Positions 35,829 to 44,677 of a stretch of 64,000 nt of DNA are shown here, piece after piece. The stretch's first letter is position 1, and the number at the start of each line of letters is the position of its first letter. The notes under the pieces were generated by a model that worked only from the letters and a program-made list of their open reading frames with translations, was not told the origin of the DNA and did no database searches. Both the position numbers and the translations under genes were made by a program. Source of the stretch: Lactobacillus melliventris (lineage in GTDB: Bacteria; Bacillota; Bacilli; Lactobacillales; Lactobacillaceae); contig NZ_JAAEEB010000002.1 in assembly GCF_013346935.1 (NCBI RefSeq), positions 124,001 to 188,000 on the forward strand, written 5' to 3'.

Positions 35829-38174
35829 TTATTCACTTCTTAGTGCAATTGCTGCATCTTTCTTAGCTGCCATCCGCGCTGGCAAGTGGCCGCCAATCAT
35901 AGTTAAAATGGTTGAAATAATGATTAATATCAGGGCATGCGTAGGGTTAAGCTGTGCTACATTGCTTAAGTCAGTAATGGAGTAAAGAAGACTATTAATA
36001 GGGAAGACCAGCAACCAAGCAATGAATACACCTAAAACGCCGGAAAAAACACCTAAAATAAATGTTTCGGCATCGAATACCCTGGTAATGTCTTTTTTAC
36101 GGGCACCCAGTGCCTTTAAGATTCCTATTTCTTTAGTTCTTTCTAAAACAGAAGTATAAGTTAAAATACCAATCATAATCATTGATGTGACTAAAGAGAT
36201 TGCGGCAAAGGCAACTAAGACCGTAGTAATACCATTAAGCAAGCCGCCAGTCATCGAAGTAACAGCGCTTGACATATCAGTATAGATAATCTTATCTTTT
36301 TTCTTTTTACCACGATTCCACTTATCTAAATAATCAAGTACTTTATCTTTGGCATCAAAATCGTTGGGATAAATCATCATGCTAGTCGGTATGGTGGAAC
36401 CACCAATTGACTGTATCATTTGTTTCTTTTCCTGGGAATTCATACTTTGACCAGTCATGACATTTTGAGTAGTCTTTTTTTGTGCTTTTACTATCTCTGA
36501 AGCTTTATTTTTATTGATAATATTTTGTGTTAACTGGTCACTGTAGGCAATTCCTGCTGACAAAAGTGCCATAGAATTTTGGTCTTTTGGCCTGATGACG
36601 CCTACAATCCGCAGTTTGGTTTTGCTATTATCGTACATAGAATTACTGATTTTTTGCGGAATAAACATACCTGTCGGTAATTTCTGATAATAGTCGTTGT
36701 TGGCGACAATTTTGAAGGTTTTACCAACAAATTTGGGATACTTTATTTTTTGACCAGCTTTAACTTTGAAACCTAGGTTTTTAATAATATTAATATTTAA
36801 CTTGTTTTCATTATCTGTTACTAAGACTAAATCGGTAGCTTTATGTGGCCACGCTCCAGACAAAAGTTGATAATTTTCTTTCAGGAAATTACTTTTACCA
36901 GAATTAAGTGTAGTAGGAAATACTGATGAGCCTAACCCAGTAGCACTAATTGCTTGCATCCGCATCTGGGCAGCTGCTTGAGAACTGTCTGAACTAGCAG
37001 AAATGGGGGAGAATTGGACTCGCTTAATTTTATTATCGTTACGTGTTAGTAAATTTAAGTTGATTCCACGCTGATAGGAAATATTGTTAGCATAATCAGG
37101 ATTTATTTTTTTGATGTAATTAACATACTTTTGACTAATTTTATTTTGATGAGTTGACTCTTGCAGTCTATCTTTTTCAACAGTTAAATAGCCCCGATTT
37201 TTGACATTCTTATCAGATTCGTTACGGTCTTCGATATTTGAAGCATCGGTGGCGGTTTGATTGATGGTAACGGGATATTTGGCTAGTGCCTTACTCATCG
37301 TTGTATCAATCTGCTTTTGAAAGCCGTTGGATAAGGCTAAAACAACGGCGATAGATATAATTCCGATACTTGACGCAAAGGCTGTCAAAGTTGTTCTGCC
37401 TTTTTTAGTCATAATATTGGTAAAACTTAACTTGATGGCGTTCCAATACGACATTTTTGTCCGTTTCAGCTTAAAAGTATCTTTTTCTTTTTCCGGATTA
37501 AAGGAATTGGAATCATTTAAAATTTTACCATCCTGAAAGTTGACAATTCTGGTCGCATATTCCTGAGCAAGATTAGGATTATGTGTAACCATAACTACTA
37601 AGCGGTCTTTTGACAGTTTTTTAATCAGCTTCATAATTTGCTCAGATGTTTCAGTGTCAAGAGCACCAGTCGGTTCGTCGCACAGTAAGATATCAGGATC
37701 ATTAGCCAAAGCCCGCGCAATTGCGACACGCTGCATTTGACCACCAGATAATTGATTGGGATTTTTAGAAATATGGTCCTTTAAGCCAACTTGGGTTAAA
37801 GCGTCTACTGCTCGCTTATGACGCTCAGAAGCAGAAACTCCGGATAAATTCATGCCCAATTCGACATTAGCAATAATTGATAAATGCGCAATTAAGTTAT
37901 AATTTTGGAAAACAAAGCCGACAGAATTATTTCTGTAGGCGTCCCAGTCTGTTTCCTTAAAATTTTTAGTGGATTTACCGTTAATAATTAAGTCTCCACT
38001 GTCATAGCGATCAAGTCCACCAATGACATTTAATAACGTGGTTTTACCAGACCCACTAGGTCCCAAAATTGCGACAAATTCTTGGTTACGAAATGATATG
38101 GAAACATCATCAAGTGCATGTGTAACTGTATCACCGACATGATATGACTTGCGTAAATCTTTTAATTGTAACAT
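35829..38174 (-). CDS. MacB/LolCD-type ABC transporter (ATPase fused to FtsX-like permease)
   Basis: 781 residues. The ATPase (about 1-225) has Walker A GPSGSGKTT, signature LSGGQMQR and Walker B ILLCDEPTGALD. A membrane segment near 255, a large extracellular domain of about 300 residues, and three C-terminal membrane segments with the FtsX pattern follow (RTKEIGILKALGARKKDI). This architecture works by mechanotransmission and handles peptides, lipoproteins or antimicrobials outside the membrane. The substrate is unknown. It is a single cistron. Confidence 0.9.
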   Translation of the reverse strand: MLQLKDLRKSYHVGDTVTHALDDVSISFRNQEFVAILGPSGSGKTTLLNVIGGLDRYDSGDLIINGKSTKNFKETDWDAYRNNSVGFVFQNYNLIAHLSIIANVELGMNLSGVSASERHKRAVDALTQVGLKDHISKNPNQLSGGQMQRVAIARALANDPDILLCDEPTGALDTETSEQIMKLIKKLSKDRLVVMVTHNPNLAQEYATRIVNFQDGKILNDSNSFNPEKEKDTFKLKRTKMSYWNAIKLSFTNIMTKKGRTTLTAFASSIGIISIAVVLALSNGFQKQIDTTMSKALAKYPVTINQTATDASNIEDRNESDKNVKNRGYLTVEKDRLQESTHQNKISQKYVNYIKKINPDYANNISYQRGINLNLLTRNDNKIKRVQFSPISASSDSSQAAAQMRMQAISATGLGSSVFPTTLNSGKSNFLKENYQLLSGAWPHKATDLVLVTDNENKLNINIIKNLGFKVKAGQKIKYPKFVGKTFKIVANNDYYQKLPTGMFIPQKISNSMYDNSKTKLRIVGVIRPKDQNSMALLSAGIAYSDQLTQNIINKNKASEIVKAQKKTTQNVMTGQSMNSQEKKQMIQSIGGSTIPTSMMIYPNDFDAKDKVLDYLDKWNRGKKKKDKIIYTDMSSAVTSMTGGLLNGITTVLVAFAAISLVTSMIMIGILTYTSVLERTKEIGILKALGARKKDITRVFDAETFILGVFSGVLGVFIAWLLVFPINSLLYSITDLSNVAQLNPTHALILIIISTILTMIGGHLPARMAAKKDAAIALRSE

Positions 38175-38259
38175 GCCTTTTTCTCTTTCTTTTAATAATT
38201 AATTAATAACAGATAGTTTAACATTTATGAAAGAGCAAAGCCAAAGAAAGATAACTATT

Positions 38260-39348
38260 TTAATGAATAAGTCCAGTTAAATCAAATAAAGCATAAATAA
38301 TGAAGAATAATACAATTAATAAAATGGCAATTATATGCCGTTTCTTGTTTAAAAGCAAAACTGCAGCAAATTCACGCACGATTGCATTGGGCAGAAAGTA
38401 AAAACGAGTATAGCAGCCTACGCCGTTGGCATTAAGTCCGGCAGCTTTAGCGTAAAGAGAAGCCCTAAAAATGTGATAATTATTACTGAAAAATTTTGCT
38501 CTATAATTTTTACTGCCAAAATCTTTTGCGGCAACCTCAGCCGAAAATTTCATGTTTTGGTAGGTATTCTTGGAGTTATCTTCTAGTAATATATCACTAG
38601 GCTCAATTCCACGAGCGATTGCATACTCGGTCATTGCCTGTGCTTCAGCAACTTTTTCGTCTCCACCTTTACCACCGGACATGATAAACTTAGGCTTTTT
38701 TCTTCCTTTAGTAACCTGTTTTTGGGCATACTCAATTGCACGATTGATACGACTAGCTAAAAGTGGTGTAACTGTTTCACCTTGCGACAGGCCGGCGCCC
38801 AAAACAATTAAATAGTCTTGGTTATACTGTCTTGGTACAATTTGATAGAAAGTCAAATTTACTAAAAAGTTATAAGCAACAAAAAGCAGATAATCGAAAA
38901 CAGCTGTTGGTGCATATAAGAGAATTCTGACCCAAGACGGCATGTTTTTAAACGGACCAATTAGTGCAATTAACCACACGACAATTATCCCGATACCAAT
39001 AAAAAGTGTTAATAAGTTTGACAGCGTGTGACTTTCGCGTTTCCAGACAATATATGCATTCCACAAGAAAAACAGCCAGGAAAAGGCAGCCATCAGAGTA
39101 ATTGCGGCTACAAATAAAACTACTAGAATTTCATAAGTTAAAATGAGCGGCCTTAAGCTCGTAGATAGAATCATTACTGTGAGCCAAACACCGAATGTTA
39201 ACAAAAAAATCGTGAAAAGAATACCATTAAGTAATCTCCGAGGTTCTTTTAACCAGGAAACCAAAAAAACAGTGAGTGTTGCTAACATAATAAGTGAAAG
39301 AATTATAAAAGATCGGTTCTGGTTTAGAATCTCAAAAAATCTAATCAT
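38260..39348 (-). CDS. YdcF/ElyC-family (DUF218) membrane protein
   Basis: 362 residues with five or more N-terminal membrane segments (about 1-190), then a DUF218 domain: DYLIVLGAGL, FIMSGGKGGDEKVAEAQAM, and LEDNSKNTYQNMKFS, and a final membrane segment near 340. The family is linked to envelope metabolism, but its reaction is not firmly known. It is separated from the MacB-like gene by 85 bp. Confidence 0.85.
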   Translation of the reverse strand: MIRFFEILNQNRSFIILSLIMLATLTVFLVSWLKEPRRLLNGILFTIFLLTFGVWLTVMILSTSLRPLILTYEILVVLFVAAITLMAAFSWLFFLWNAYIVWKRESHTLSNLLTLFIGIGIIVVWLIALIGPFKNMPSWVRILLYAPTAVFDYLLFVAYNFLVNLTFYQIVPRQYNQDYLIVLGAGLSQGETVTPLLASRINRAIEYAQKQVTKGRKKPKFIMSGGKGGDEKVAEAQAMTEYAIARGIEPSDILLEDNSKNTYQNMKFSAEVAAKDFGSKNYRAKFFSNNYHIFRASLYAKAAGLNANGVGCYTRFYFLPNAIVREFAAVLLLNKKRHIIAILLIVLFFIIYALFDLTGLIH

Positions 39349-39437
39349 AATAGCCTGCCTTTGCTCTAGAGATAAGTCTATTATAATAAATATGTTTAAA
39401 AAGTCCTAGTAAATTAAAGTATGCTAGAATAAGAAAG

Positions 39438-39455
39438 TTATTTCCCAGGAAATAA
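39438..39455. repeat. 18-bp inverted repeat, intergenic copy B
   Basis: TTATTTCCCAGGAAATAA, identical to 22687-22704. It lies in the divergent region between the DUF218 gene (90 bp away) and the CPBP protease gene (124 bp away), a usual place for an operator. Confidence 0.7.
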
Positions 39456-39578
39456 TTACCGGCCTTATTATGATATCTGAGCCATAACATCAAATAAAGA
39501 CTGGTTATATTGATACTGAGATACTAGATAAATTAGTTATGGCTTTGCTTTTATTTTGGTCAGAAAGGAGCTAAGTGA

Positions 39579-40256
39579 ATGAAAAAGTTTTTCTATTTTC
39601 TAGGAAATCTAATTACAATAGTGCTTGCTTTTATACTTTATACGATTGTACAACAGTTTTATTTTTATCCTTACAAGTTAAGAAAATCATTGGGCTTAGG
39701 AAATATTCCTTTTGTGGTGCTGACTGCCATAATTACAATCATAGCTTTGCTATTAGTATTTTACTTTTATTGCCTGCAGTTAAGACGTAGTAATGAGCAA
39801 AATTATAATAGTAAACCACACTGGCAGGCTAAAAAGGTATTGCTTTCTCTTTTAGGGGCAATAATGCTCATTTTTGTCAGTGCAACTATTCAATTGGCTT
39901 TAGGCTTTAATACGGAGCAGACTTCTACTAATCAAAATCTTCTTGACCAAATTTCTTATCAGGCAGGTTACTTTTTCCCCGTAATGGTTATAATTGTGGG
40001 ACCAATATTTGAGGAAATTATTTTTCGCGGACTATTCTTTAATACTTTTTTCAATAAAAACACAAGTAGTAACAAATGGTTAGGCATACTTTTAAGTGGA
40101 CTTATTTTTGGTTACGCTCATGATCCCGGACTAACCAAATATCTGCTCGTTTATTGGGCCTTAGGTTGTGTATTAGCATGGGTTTACACTACTAGCAAGG
40201 ATTTACGCTATTCGATTTTATCCCATATGATTTTTAATTCCTTAGGATTCCTATAA
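39579..40256 (+). CDS. CPBP-family intramembrane metalloprotease (CAAX-like)
   Basis: 225 residues, about six membrane segments. The three catalytic motifs are present: EEIIFRG (Glu145-Glu146, Arg150), FGYAHDP with His, and SHMIFN with His near the end. In lactobacilli such proteins are often linked to bacteriocin immunity or peptide processing, but no bacteriocin gene is adjacent here. GAAAGGAG precedes the ATG. Confidence 0.9.
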   Translation: MKKFFYFLGNLITIVLAFILYTIVQQFYFYPYKLRKSLGLGNIPFVVLTAIITIIALLLVFYFYCLQLRRSNEQNYNSKPHWQAKKVLLSLLGAIMLIFVSATIQLALGFNTEQTSTNQNLLDQISYQAGYFFPVMVIIVGPIFEEIIFRGLFFNTFFNKNTSSNKWLGILLSGLIFGYAHDPGLTKYLLVYWALGCVLAWVYTTSKDLRYSILSHMIFNSLGFL

Positions 40257-40259
40257 ATA

Positions 40260-40311
40260 AAGCCTGATAAATTACGTCTCGTCTAAAACGCTGATTTATC
40301 AGGCTTTTTTA
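40260..40311. terminator. Bidirectional terminator between CPBP and P-type ATPase genes
   Basis: AAAGCCTGATAAAT pairs with ATTTATCAGGCTTT across a 22-nt loop, with T-rich sequence on both strands; the flanking genes converge. Confidence 0.85.
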
Positions 40312-40325
40312 AATAGGAAAATTTT

Positions 40326-42206
40326 TTAATTAGTAGTTTTACTGATTCCTGTTTGTTCTGGGTTTGTGGGCGTAGTTTTAGCTAAAAGCGCCAAGCTAAT
40401 TGAAATCATATCTACTACTTCCTGTAAAATGGCACCCCAAAAAGCGGGAATAGCACCGGTAAAGGCAATTAATTCAATTATAATAACTATTGTGATAGCT
40501 GTTAATACATCAATATTAGCGACTTTCATCGTATGCTTAGAAATAGCTACGGCATCGTTAATTTTAGATAAATCATTTACCATAATAATAGCATCTGCAC
40601 TTTCGCTGGCTGCCGAGGCTCCCTTGGCTCCCATTGCAATGCCAACATCAGCAGCAGATAGACTAGGTGCGTCATTAATTCCGTCACCAGTCATCACAAC
40701 TGGTCGATTTTCTTTCTTTACATTTTTAATCGCAGCTATTTTTTCTGCTGGTAATAATTCATAGCGAATATCTTTTACATTAAGTGCTTCGCCAATTTTA
40801 GTTGCAACGTCTTTATGATCTCCTGTCAACATCATAATATGAGCATTGCTTTGGCGCCGTAAACGCTTAATCGTCTGCGCACTTTCAGGCCTAACTTGGT
40901 CTTTAAATGTAATATAGCCAGCGTATTTATTATCAATTGAGATATAAATAGCTGTAGCATTGGTTTCCTGCACTTTTTGCGAATTATCTGCTGGTTTAAT
41001 GTAGCTCAGCTTGCCCACTTTGACTAAATGGCTTTCAACGATGCCGCTAACGCCTTGACCAGTTGATTCTTTAATTTGTGTAGCGGGTTTTAAGAGTCTG
41101 TTATCCGCTACCCTAACTAGTGAATTGGCAATAATATGGCTTGATTGTTGTTCGACACTGGTGGCGTAGCTTTGCAGAGTTTCCGCACTATAACTGCTAT
41201 TATCAGCGGGAATGATTTCATCAATTACCAGTTGATTTTCCGTTAAAGTACCAGTTTTATCAAAGGCAAAAGTTTTAGCTGAGGCTAATTTCTCTAAGGT
41301 AGGACCAGATTTGACAATAATATGGTGTTTAGACATGGAACTCATGCCGGATACCAATGCCACAGGTGCTGCTATTAATAATGGGCAGGGCGAAGCAACA
41401 ACCATAACTTCTGCGAAATTAATTGGATTACCGGAATGAATCCAAGCGGCGATTCCTATTACCAAGGAAATAATAGTGAAGGGAACAGCATAGCGATCAG
41501 CCATTTTGACAAATTTAGCCGGTTGCGCTTGCGAAGATTTAACTAATGAAACGATAGTTTGATATTCTGAATCACTGGCTTTTTTAGTAACAGCCATTTC
41601 AACAGCAACATTGCCATTAATTGAACCGGACATTAATTGATCCCCGGGGTTTTTGGCAACTGGCACCGACTCACCGGTTAAAGAAGATTGATCAAAACTG
41701 GATTCACCTTTAATAACTTTCCCATCTACAGGCACCTGTTCACCAGGCTTAATTAGAATGTGATCGCCAATTGCTAATTGTTCTACATTTACCGATATAA
41801 TTTTTTGATTACTGATTTTGTTGGCAATAGTAGGAGAATTATTTAAAAGTGAACGAAGTTCTTTATCTGCTTGACCAGTGGCGTAATCTTCTAAAGCCTG
41901 CCCGCCTGTCATCATCACTAGAATCATCCATTCAGCCCAAATGTCACCAATTAGAATAGTAGAAACGACTGCTATTACAGCTAGAATATCAACGCCGTAA
42001 CGTCCCGATTTAAAGTCGCCAACTATTTCAGTGATCAGGGAATATGCCATTATAATACCAACTAAATCCATTAAAATAGTTTGGATGGGAAACTGCAGAC
42101 TTCCCAGCTGAAAAAGACTTTTTGTTTTTAAGCCAAACTGGCAAATAAGAGCTACTATTCCGATAGCTAAAACACAAAAAAACTTCCATTGACGTTTAAA
42201 ACTCAT
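40326..42206 (-). CDS. P1B-type heavy-metal-translocating ATPase
   Basis: 626 residues. No N-terminal metal-binding domain. Actuator motif TGESVPV, transmembrane SPC motif (ASPCPLLIAAPVALVSG) instead of CPC, phosphorylation site FDKTGTLT, and hinge MTGDGINDAPSLSAADVGIA. The last membrane pair contains LQEVVDMISISLALLA where SPC-type (P1B-4) pumps normally have an HEG motif. The metal is therefore uncertain (Co, Fe, Zn, Cd or Mn). AGGAGG lies 8 nt before the ATG. A 16-bp-arm inverted repeat overlaps its promoter region. Confidence 0.9.
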   Translation of the reverse strand: MSFKRQWKFFCVLAIGIVALICQFGLKTKSLFQLGSLQFPIQTILMDLVGIIMAYSLITEIVGDFKSGRYGVDILAVIAVVSTILIGDIWAEWMILVMMTGGQALEDYATGQADKELRSLLNNSPTIANKISNQKIISVNVEQLAIGDHILIKPGEQVPVDGKVIKGESSFDQSSLTGESVPVAKNPGDQLMSGSINGNVAVEMAVTKKASDSEYQTIVSLVKSSQAQPAKFVKMADRYAVPFTIISLVIGIAAWIHSGNPINFAEVMVVASPCPLLIAAPVALVSGMSSMSKHHIIVKSGPTLEKLASAKTFAFDKTGTLTENQLVIDEIIPADNSSYSAETLQSYATSVEQQSSHIIANSLVRVADNRLLKPATQIKESTGQGVSGIVESHLVKVGKLSYIKPADNSQKVQETNATAIYISIDNKYAGYITFKDQVRPESAQTIKRLRRQSNAHIMMLTGDHKDVATKIGEALNVKDIRYELLPAEKIAAIKNVKKENRPVVMTGDGINDAPSLSAADVGIAMGAKGASAASESADAIIMVNDLSKINDAVAISKHTMKVANIDVLTAITIVIIIELIAFTGAIPAFWGAILQEVVDMISISLALLAKTTPTNPEQTGISKTTN

Positions 42207-42243
42207 GCATTATGCCTCCTGCAAAAAGAAATATAACTATATT

Positions 42244-42280
42244 TTAGCACTAATTTAGACTTATTCTAAATTAGTGCTAA
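42244..42280 (-). promoter_or_regulatory. Large operator upstream of the P-type ATPase
   Basis: Perfect inverted repeat TTAGCACTAATTTAGA / TCTAAATTAGTGCTAA with a 5-nt spacer, 38 bp before the ATPase start. It overlaps a possible promoter (TTAGAA, 17 bp, TAAAAT on the minus strand). It shares TTAGCACT with CIRCE but the arms and spacing differ. There is no T-run at its minus-strand end, so it is more likely an operator than a terminator. Confidence 0.7.
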
Positions 42281-42291
42281 ATTTTAGGTAA

Positions 42292-42318
42292 AAAAAAGAC
42301 CAGTCATCTGACTGCTCC
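42292..42318 (-). terminator. Terminator of the 190-residue gene
   Basis: GAGCAGTC-AGAT-GACTGGTC followed by seven T on the minus strand, 7 bp after the stop. Confidence 0.8.
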
Positions 42319-42324
42319 TTTTAA

Positions 42325-42897
42325 TTAGTGATTTTTAAACTTAATGATCTTATTTGCGTGATTCTCTGCTTTAATTAACTTTGGTGTGTCTTTTGTTGGG
42401 TGCTTTTTAACTTTAAAAGTTTGGTATTCATCTTTAGCTGGATGAATGTGAAAAATTTTAGTCCGTCCTAATGAGTCAATCAAATCGGAGGAAGACATTG
42501 TAATAAAGTCATCATTGTCACCATAATCATCAGTTTCTGCAAAATACTGGTTAATTTTCGCAATTCCCTTTTCTGAAAAGTGTTCTTCTTTGGCTAAGTC
42601 AAGGAGAAGAGCGTGTAAGCGCGAAGCGGACACCAATTCATGCTGCAAAATTATAAAGATCCACGAAAAATTGGAATCTATTGATTTAAGCCGCTTATTT
42701 ATTTTATCTTTGTAAAAAGCATCAGCGATTTTAGCGGCCTCGTCCATACTATCTGGGCTCTCTGTCAAATTTTTTAGTTGAGAAACCAACTCAGCTCTGT
42801 CTTTTAGTGATAGCTCTTGATCATTTGGGTAAGTCCAATTTTTTATAATTGCGCTTATCAAAAATGTCAATTGCGCAGAAATTGTTTTACTTGCCAT
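42325..42897 (-). CDS. Hypothetical protein, 190 residues
   Basis: Not recognised. Soluble, no signal peptide. Helical N-terminal two thirds (SLKDRAELVSQLKNL; HELVSASRLHALLLDLAKEE), an acidic turn (AETDDYGDNDDF), then a Lys/His-rich end (HIHPAKDEYQTFKVKKHP). It stands upstream of the metal pump but is separated from it by a terminator and operator. The 283-bp stretch on its other side (42898-43180) shows no gene. Confidence 0.65.
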   Translation of the reverse strand: MASKTISAQLTFLISAIIKNWTYPNDQELSLKDRAELVSQLKNLTESPDSMDEAAKIADAFYKDKINKRLKSIDSNFSWIFIILQHELVSASRLHALLLDLAKEEHFSEKGIAKINQYFAETDDYGDNDDFITMSSSDLIDSLGRTKIFHIHPAKDEYQTFKVKKHPTKDTPKLIKAENHANKIIKFKNH

Positions 42898-43180
42898 ATT
42901 AGTGCTCTTCTTTTCTAATTATTCAAGAAATATCTATTAATTTTTATTAACTAATTTAGCAAAGCGTTATTTAATTTTTTAAGATCAGGGATGTCAATAT
43001 TGTAATTGCGTATATGTCTACAAAATAACACAAAATCAAAATCAATTTTTCACATTGTACTAACTAAATAGCTGGATTACCAAATAAAACCTAGATTTCC
43101 CTAGCTAATTATATTATAGCTTAATTTGAAGTAAAGTACACTAAAAAATGTAATAAATAATTATAAATTTACAGTATATC

Positions 43181-43666
43181 TCATAATTGCTTATTTTTAG
43201 TAATTGGAGTAACTTTATATTCCTTTTCAAAGTTGTGCGCTATGTAATTAAATGCTTTAATCCATTCGCGTCTTGTCAGTAGTCCTTGAAAAACGCCATA
43301 GTCATCAACGACGGGTAAAAAGGCATTGTCAACTAGTAAATGAAGCTGTGTTTCCAGGGTAGTTTGCACAAAGTTGATTTTGTCAAACTCGGTTTGCATT
43401 ACATCGCGTACTTGTAATTGATTTAATGGTTCAAGAGAAATATCATCTGTTTTCATCATTTTATCTGTGATCATTGCTAAACTTAGTAGGCCAACTACAC
43501 GGCTTTCGCGGTCAAGGACTGGAATTTTTGAATATTTAACGCGAGTTAAAATCATAAAGGCATGGTACAAAGGATTGTCATCTTCGACAAATGCAATACG
43601 GGAAGCAGGAATAATGAATGAACCTGATTTTTCTTCCAGTAAGTGTTTTATTGTGGGTGAAAACAT
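43181..43666 (-). CDS. cbpB: CBS-domain protein, CbpB/YkuL type
   Basis: 161 residues from ATG 43666, which has GAGAGG 10 nt upstream; an ATG at 43684 lacks a site. Two CBS motifs: the first around RIAFVEDDNPLYHAFMIL...KIPVLDRESRVVGLLS, the second around VRDVMQTEFDKINFVQTTL...LPVVDDYGVFQGLLT. The layout matches CbpB, a c-di-AMP-binding regulator of (p)ppGpp synthesis in Bacillus and Listeria. The ligand here is inferred. Confidence 0.85.
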   Translation of the reverse strand: MFSPTIKHLLEEKSGSFIIPASRIAFVEDDNPLYHAFMILTRVKYSKIPVLDRESRVVGLLSLAMITDKMMKTDDISLEPLNQLQVRDVMQTEFDKINFVQTTLETQLHLLVDNAFLPVVDDYGVFQGLLTRREWIKAFNYIAHNFEKEYKVTPITKNKQL

Positions 43667-43724
43667 TAGATATAGACCTCTCATATTGATAAGTAATAAA
43701 TAACTAAGTTAATCCTATAACAAA

Positions 43725-43844
43725 GAAAAAAGGCTCGCAAGGTGTGCGAGCCTGTTAGTTTTCATCTACTTTGAAGGAGTAAGAATGAATGAAATAAAAA
43801 AGTGGGAGTATGTAGTAAGCATTGCTATTGCTTACTACATTTAA
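43725..43844 (-). ncRNA. Hairpin module 1, candidate small RNA (or + strand 19-codon ORF)
   Basis: Two hairpins joined by a 57-nt linker. 43810-43840: 12-bp stem ATGTAGTAAGCA. 43732-43752: GGCTCGC/GCGAGCC with six T on the minus strand, a good terminator facing away from any known gene. Read leftward, the RNA would begin at the first hairpin (a TATCAT lies just before), contain ACTCC..TTTTTT..CATTCTTACTCCTTC, and end in the terminator. Read rightward, the linker holds GAAGGAG and ATG 43785 with a 19-codon ORF (MNEIKKWEYVVSIAIAYYI). Confidence 0.5.
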
Positions 43845-43928
43845 AATGATATCTCTAAATTATGAAGTTAAGGTAGAAAATCTCTTATAAAAGAGTAAAG
43901 AATTTCTTTAGAACTGTTTAAGAGTATA

Positions 43929-44085
43929 GAAAAACTCACGTAACGCACGTGAGTCGAAAGGGATAGATATGAAAATGACCTGTAAAGTCATTTCGGTTTT
44001 TTCATTATTATACTTGGAGGAGTATGAATGAAAAACAAAAAGTTGAGTATGATATAGAAAAGATATATATCTTTTCTATATCACA
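43929..44085 (-). ncRNA. Hairpin module 2, candidate small RNA paralogous to module 1
   Basis: Hairpins at 44051-44082 (perfect 16-bp stem GATATAGAAAAGATAT), 43973-43993 (AAATGAC/GTCATTT, T-run on the plus strand) and 43934-43954 (ACTCACGT/ACGTGAGT, T-run on the minus strand). The linker 43994-44050 is also exactly 57 nt and shares ACTC, a T-run, CATTCATACTCCTCCAA with module 1, while the stems differ completely. A TATAAT on the minus strand ends about 7 nt before the first hairpin. The plus strand has GGAGGAG and a possible 22-codon ORF (MNEKQKVEYDIEK...). Confidence 0.5.
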
Positions 44086-44158
44086 ATTATAGTATAACTA
44101 TAAAATGTGAAAAAAGTATGACGAAAATGACAAAATACAAATTTCGGTTGCTACAAAA

Positions 44159-44187
44159 TTGTTTGTTACAAAACTCATTGTTATAAT
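44159..44187 (+). promoter_or_regulatory. Promoter before the 106-residue membrane protein
   Basis: -35 TTGTTT (44159-44164), 17 bp, -10 TATAAT (44182-44187). Confidence 0.6.
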
Positions 44188-44234
44188 TAGGTTTACTCCA
44201 TTTGAAAGGGATAATTGAGATTTTAAGGAGAAAA

Positions 44235-44555
44235 ATGAGTAGACAAGATTATCGTAAAAAAATCACTTTCTGGTTACGCTTTTCCGGGTGGCTTTGCTTA
44301 CTACCGGCAAGCGTCTGGCTGCGGCTATATCAATTAATTGGTCAAGGTGCATTGGCCTACACGTTTTTAGGGGAACTAATTTTTACAGTTTTATTTGCCA
44401 CATATATTTTAACTACCGCAGAGAGTGAGCGTTGGTTAAAGCCAACTAATCTTTTTATCTTATTAATAATTACTATACTGTTTGGCTCATTCATAATTTT
44501 AATTCCGCTTTGTTTTGCTTATAATGATTGTCGCAAGTTGAACGACGAACGATAA
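44235..44555 (+). CDS. Small membrane protein upstream of the dlt operon
   Basis: 106 residues from ATG 44235 (TTAAGGAG 6 nt upstream). Three membrane segments: LRFSGWLCLLPASVWLRLY, YTFLGELIFTVLFATYIL, NLFILLIITILFGSFIIL, with basic N-terminus and charged end. Function unknown. It ends 122 bp before dltX and may share a transcript or not; an inverted repeat lies in between. Confidence 0.7.
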   Translation: MSRQDYRKKITFWLRFSGWLCLLPASVWLRLYQLIGQGALAYTFLGELIFTVLFATYILTTAESERWLKPTNLFILLIITILFGSFIILIPLCFAYNDCRKLNDER

Positions 44556-44627
44556 ACGGACGAAAAGGGAAAATATTTAAATTTGGTAAAAATTTGAGGT
44601 GGATTTTTGGGTGACAAAACTTTAGTA

Positions 44628-44646
44628 GTACTATATTCGATAGTAC
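44628..44646 (+). promoter_or_regulatory. Inverted repeat in the dlt promoter region
   Basis: GTACTAT-ATTCG-ATAGTAC, 31 bp before dltX. It may be an operator for the dlt operon; no regulator is assigned. Confidence 0.4.
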
Positions 44647-44677
44647 ATTTTATTAATATTGAGAAAGATATGAAATT

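Noticed and set aside
42244..42280. Reading the ATPase-upstream inverted repeat as a CIRCE element
   Set aside because: It shares TTAGCACT with CIRCE, but the arms are 16 bp with a 5-nt spacer instead of 9 bp arms with a 9-nt spacer.
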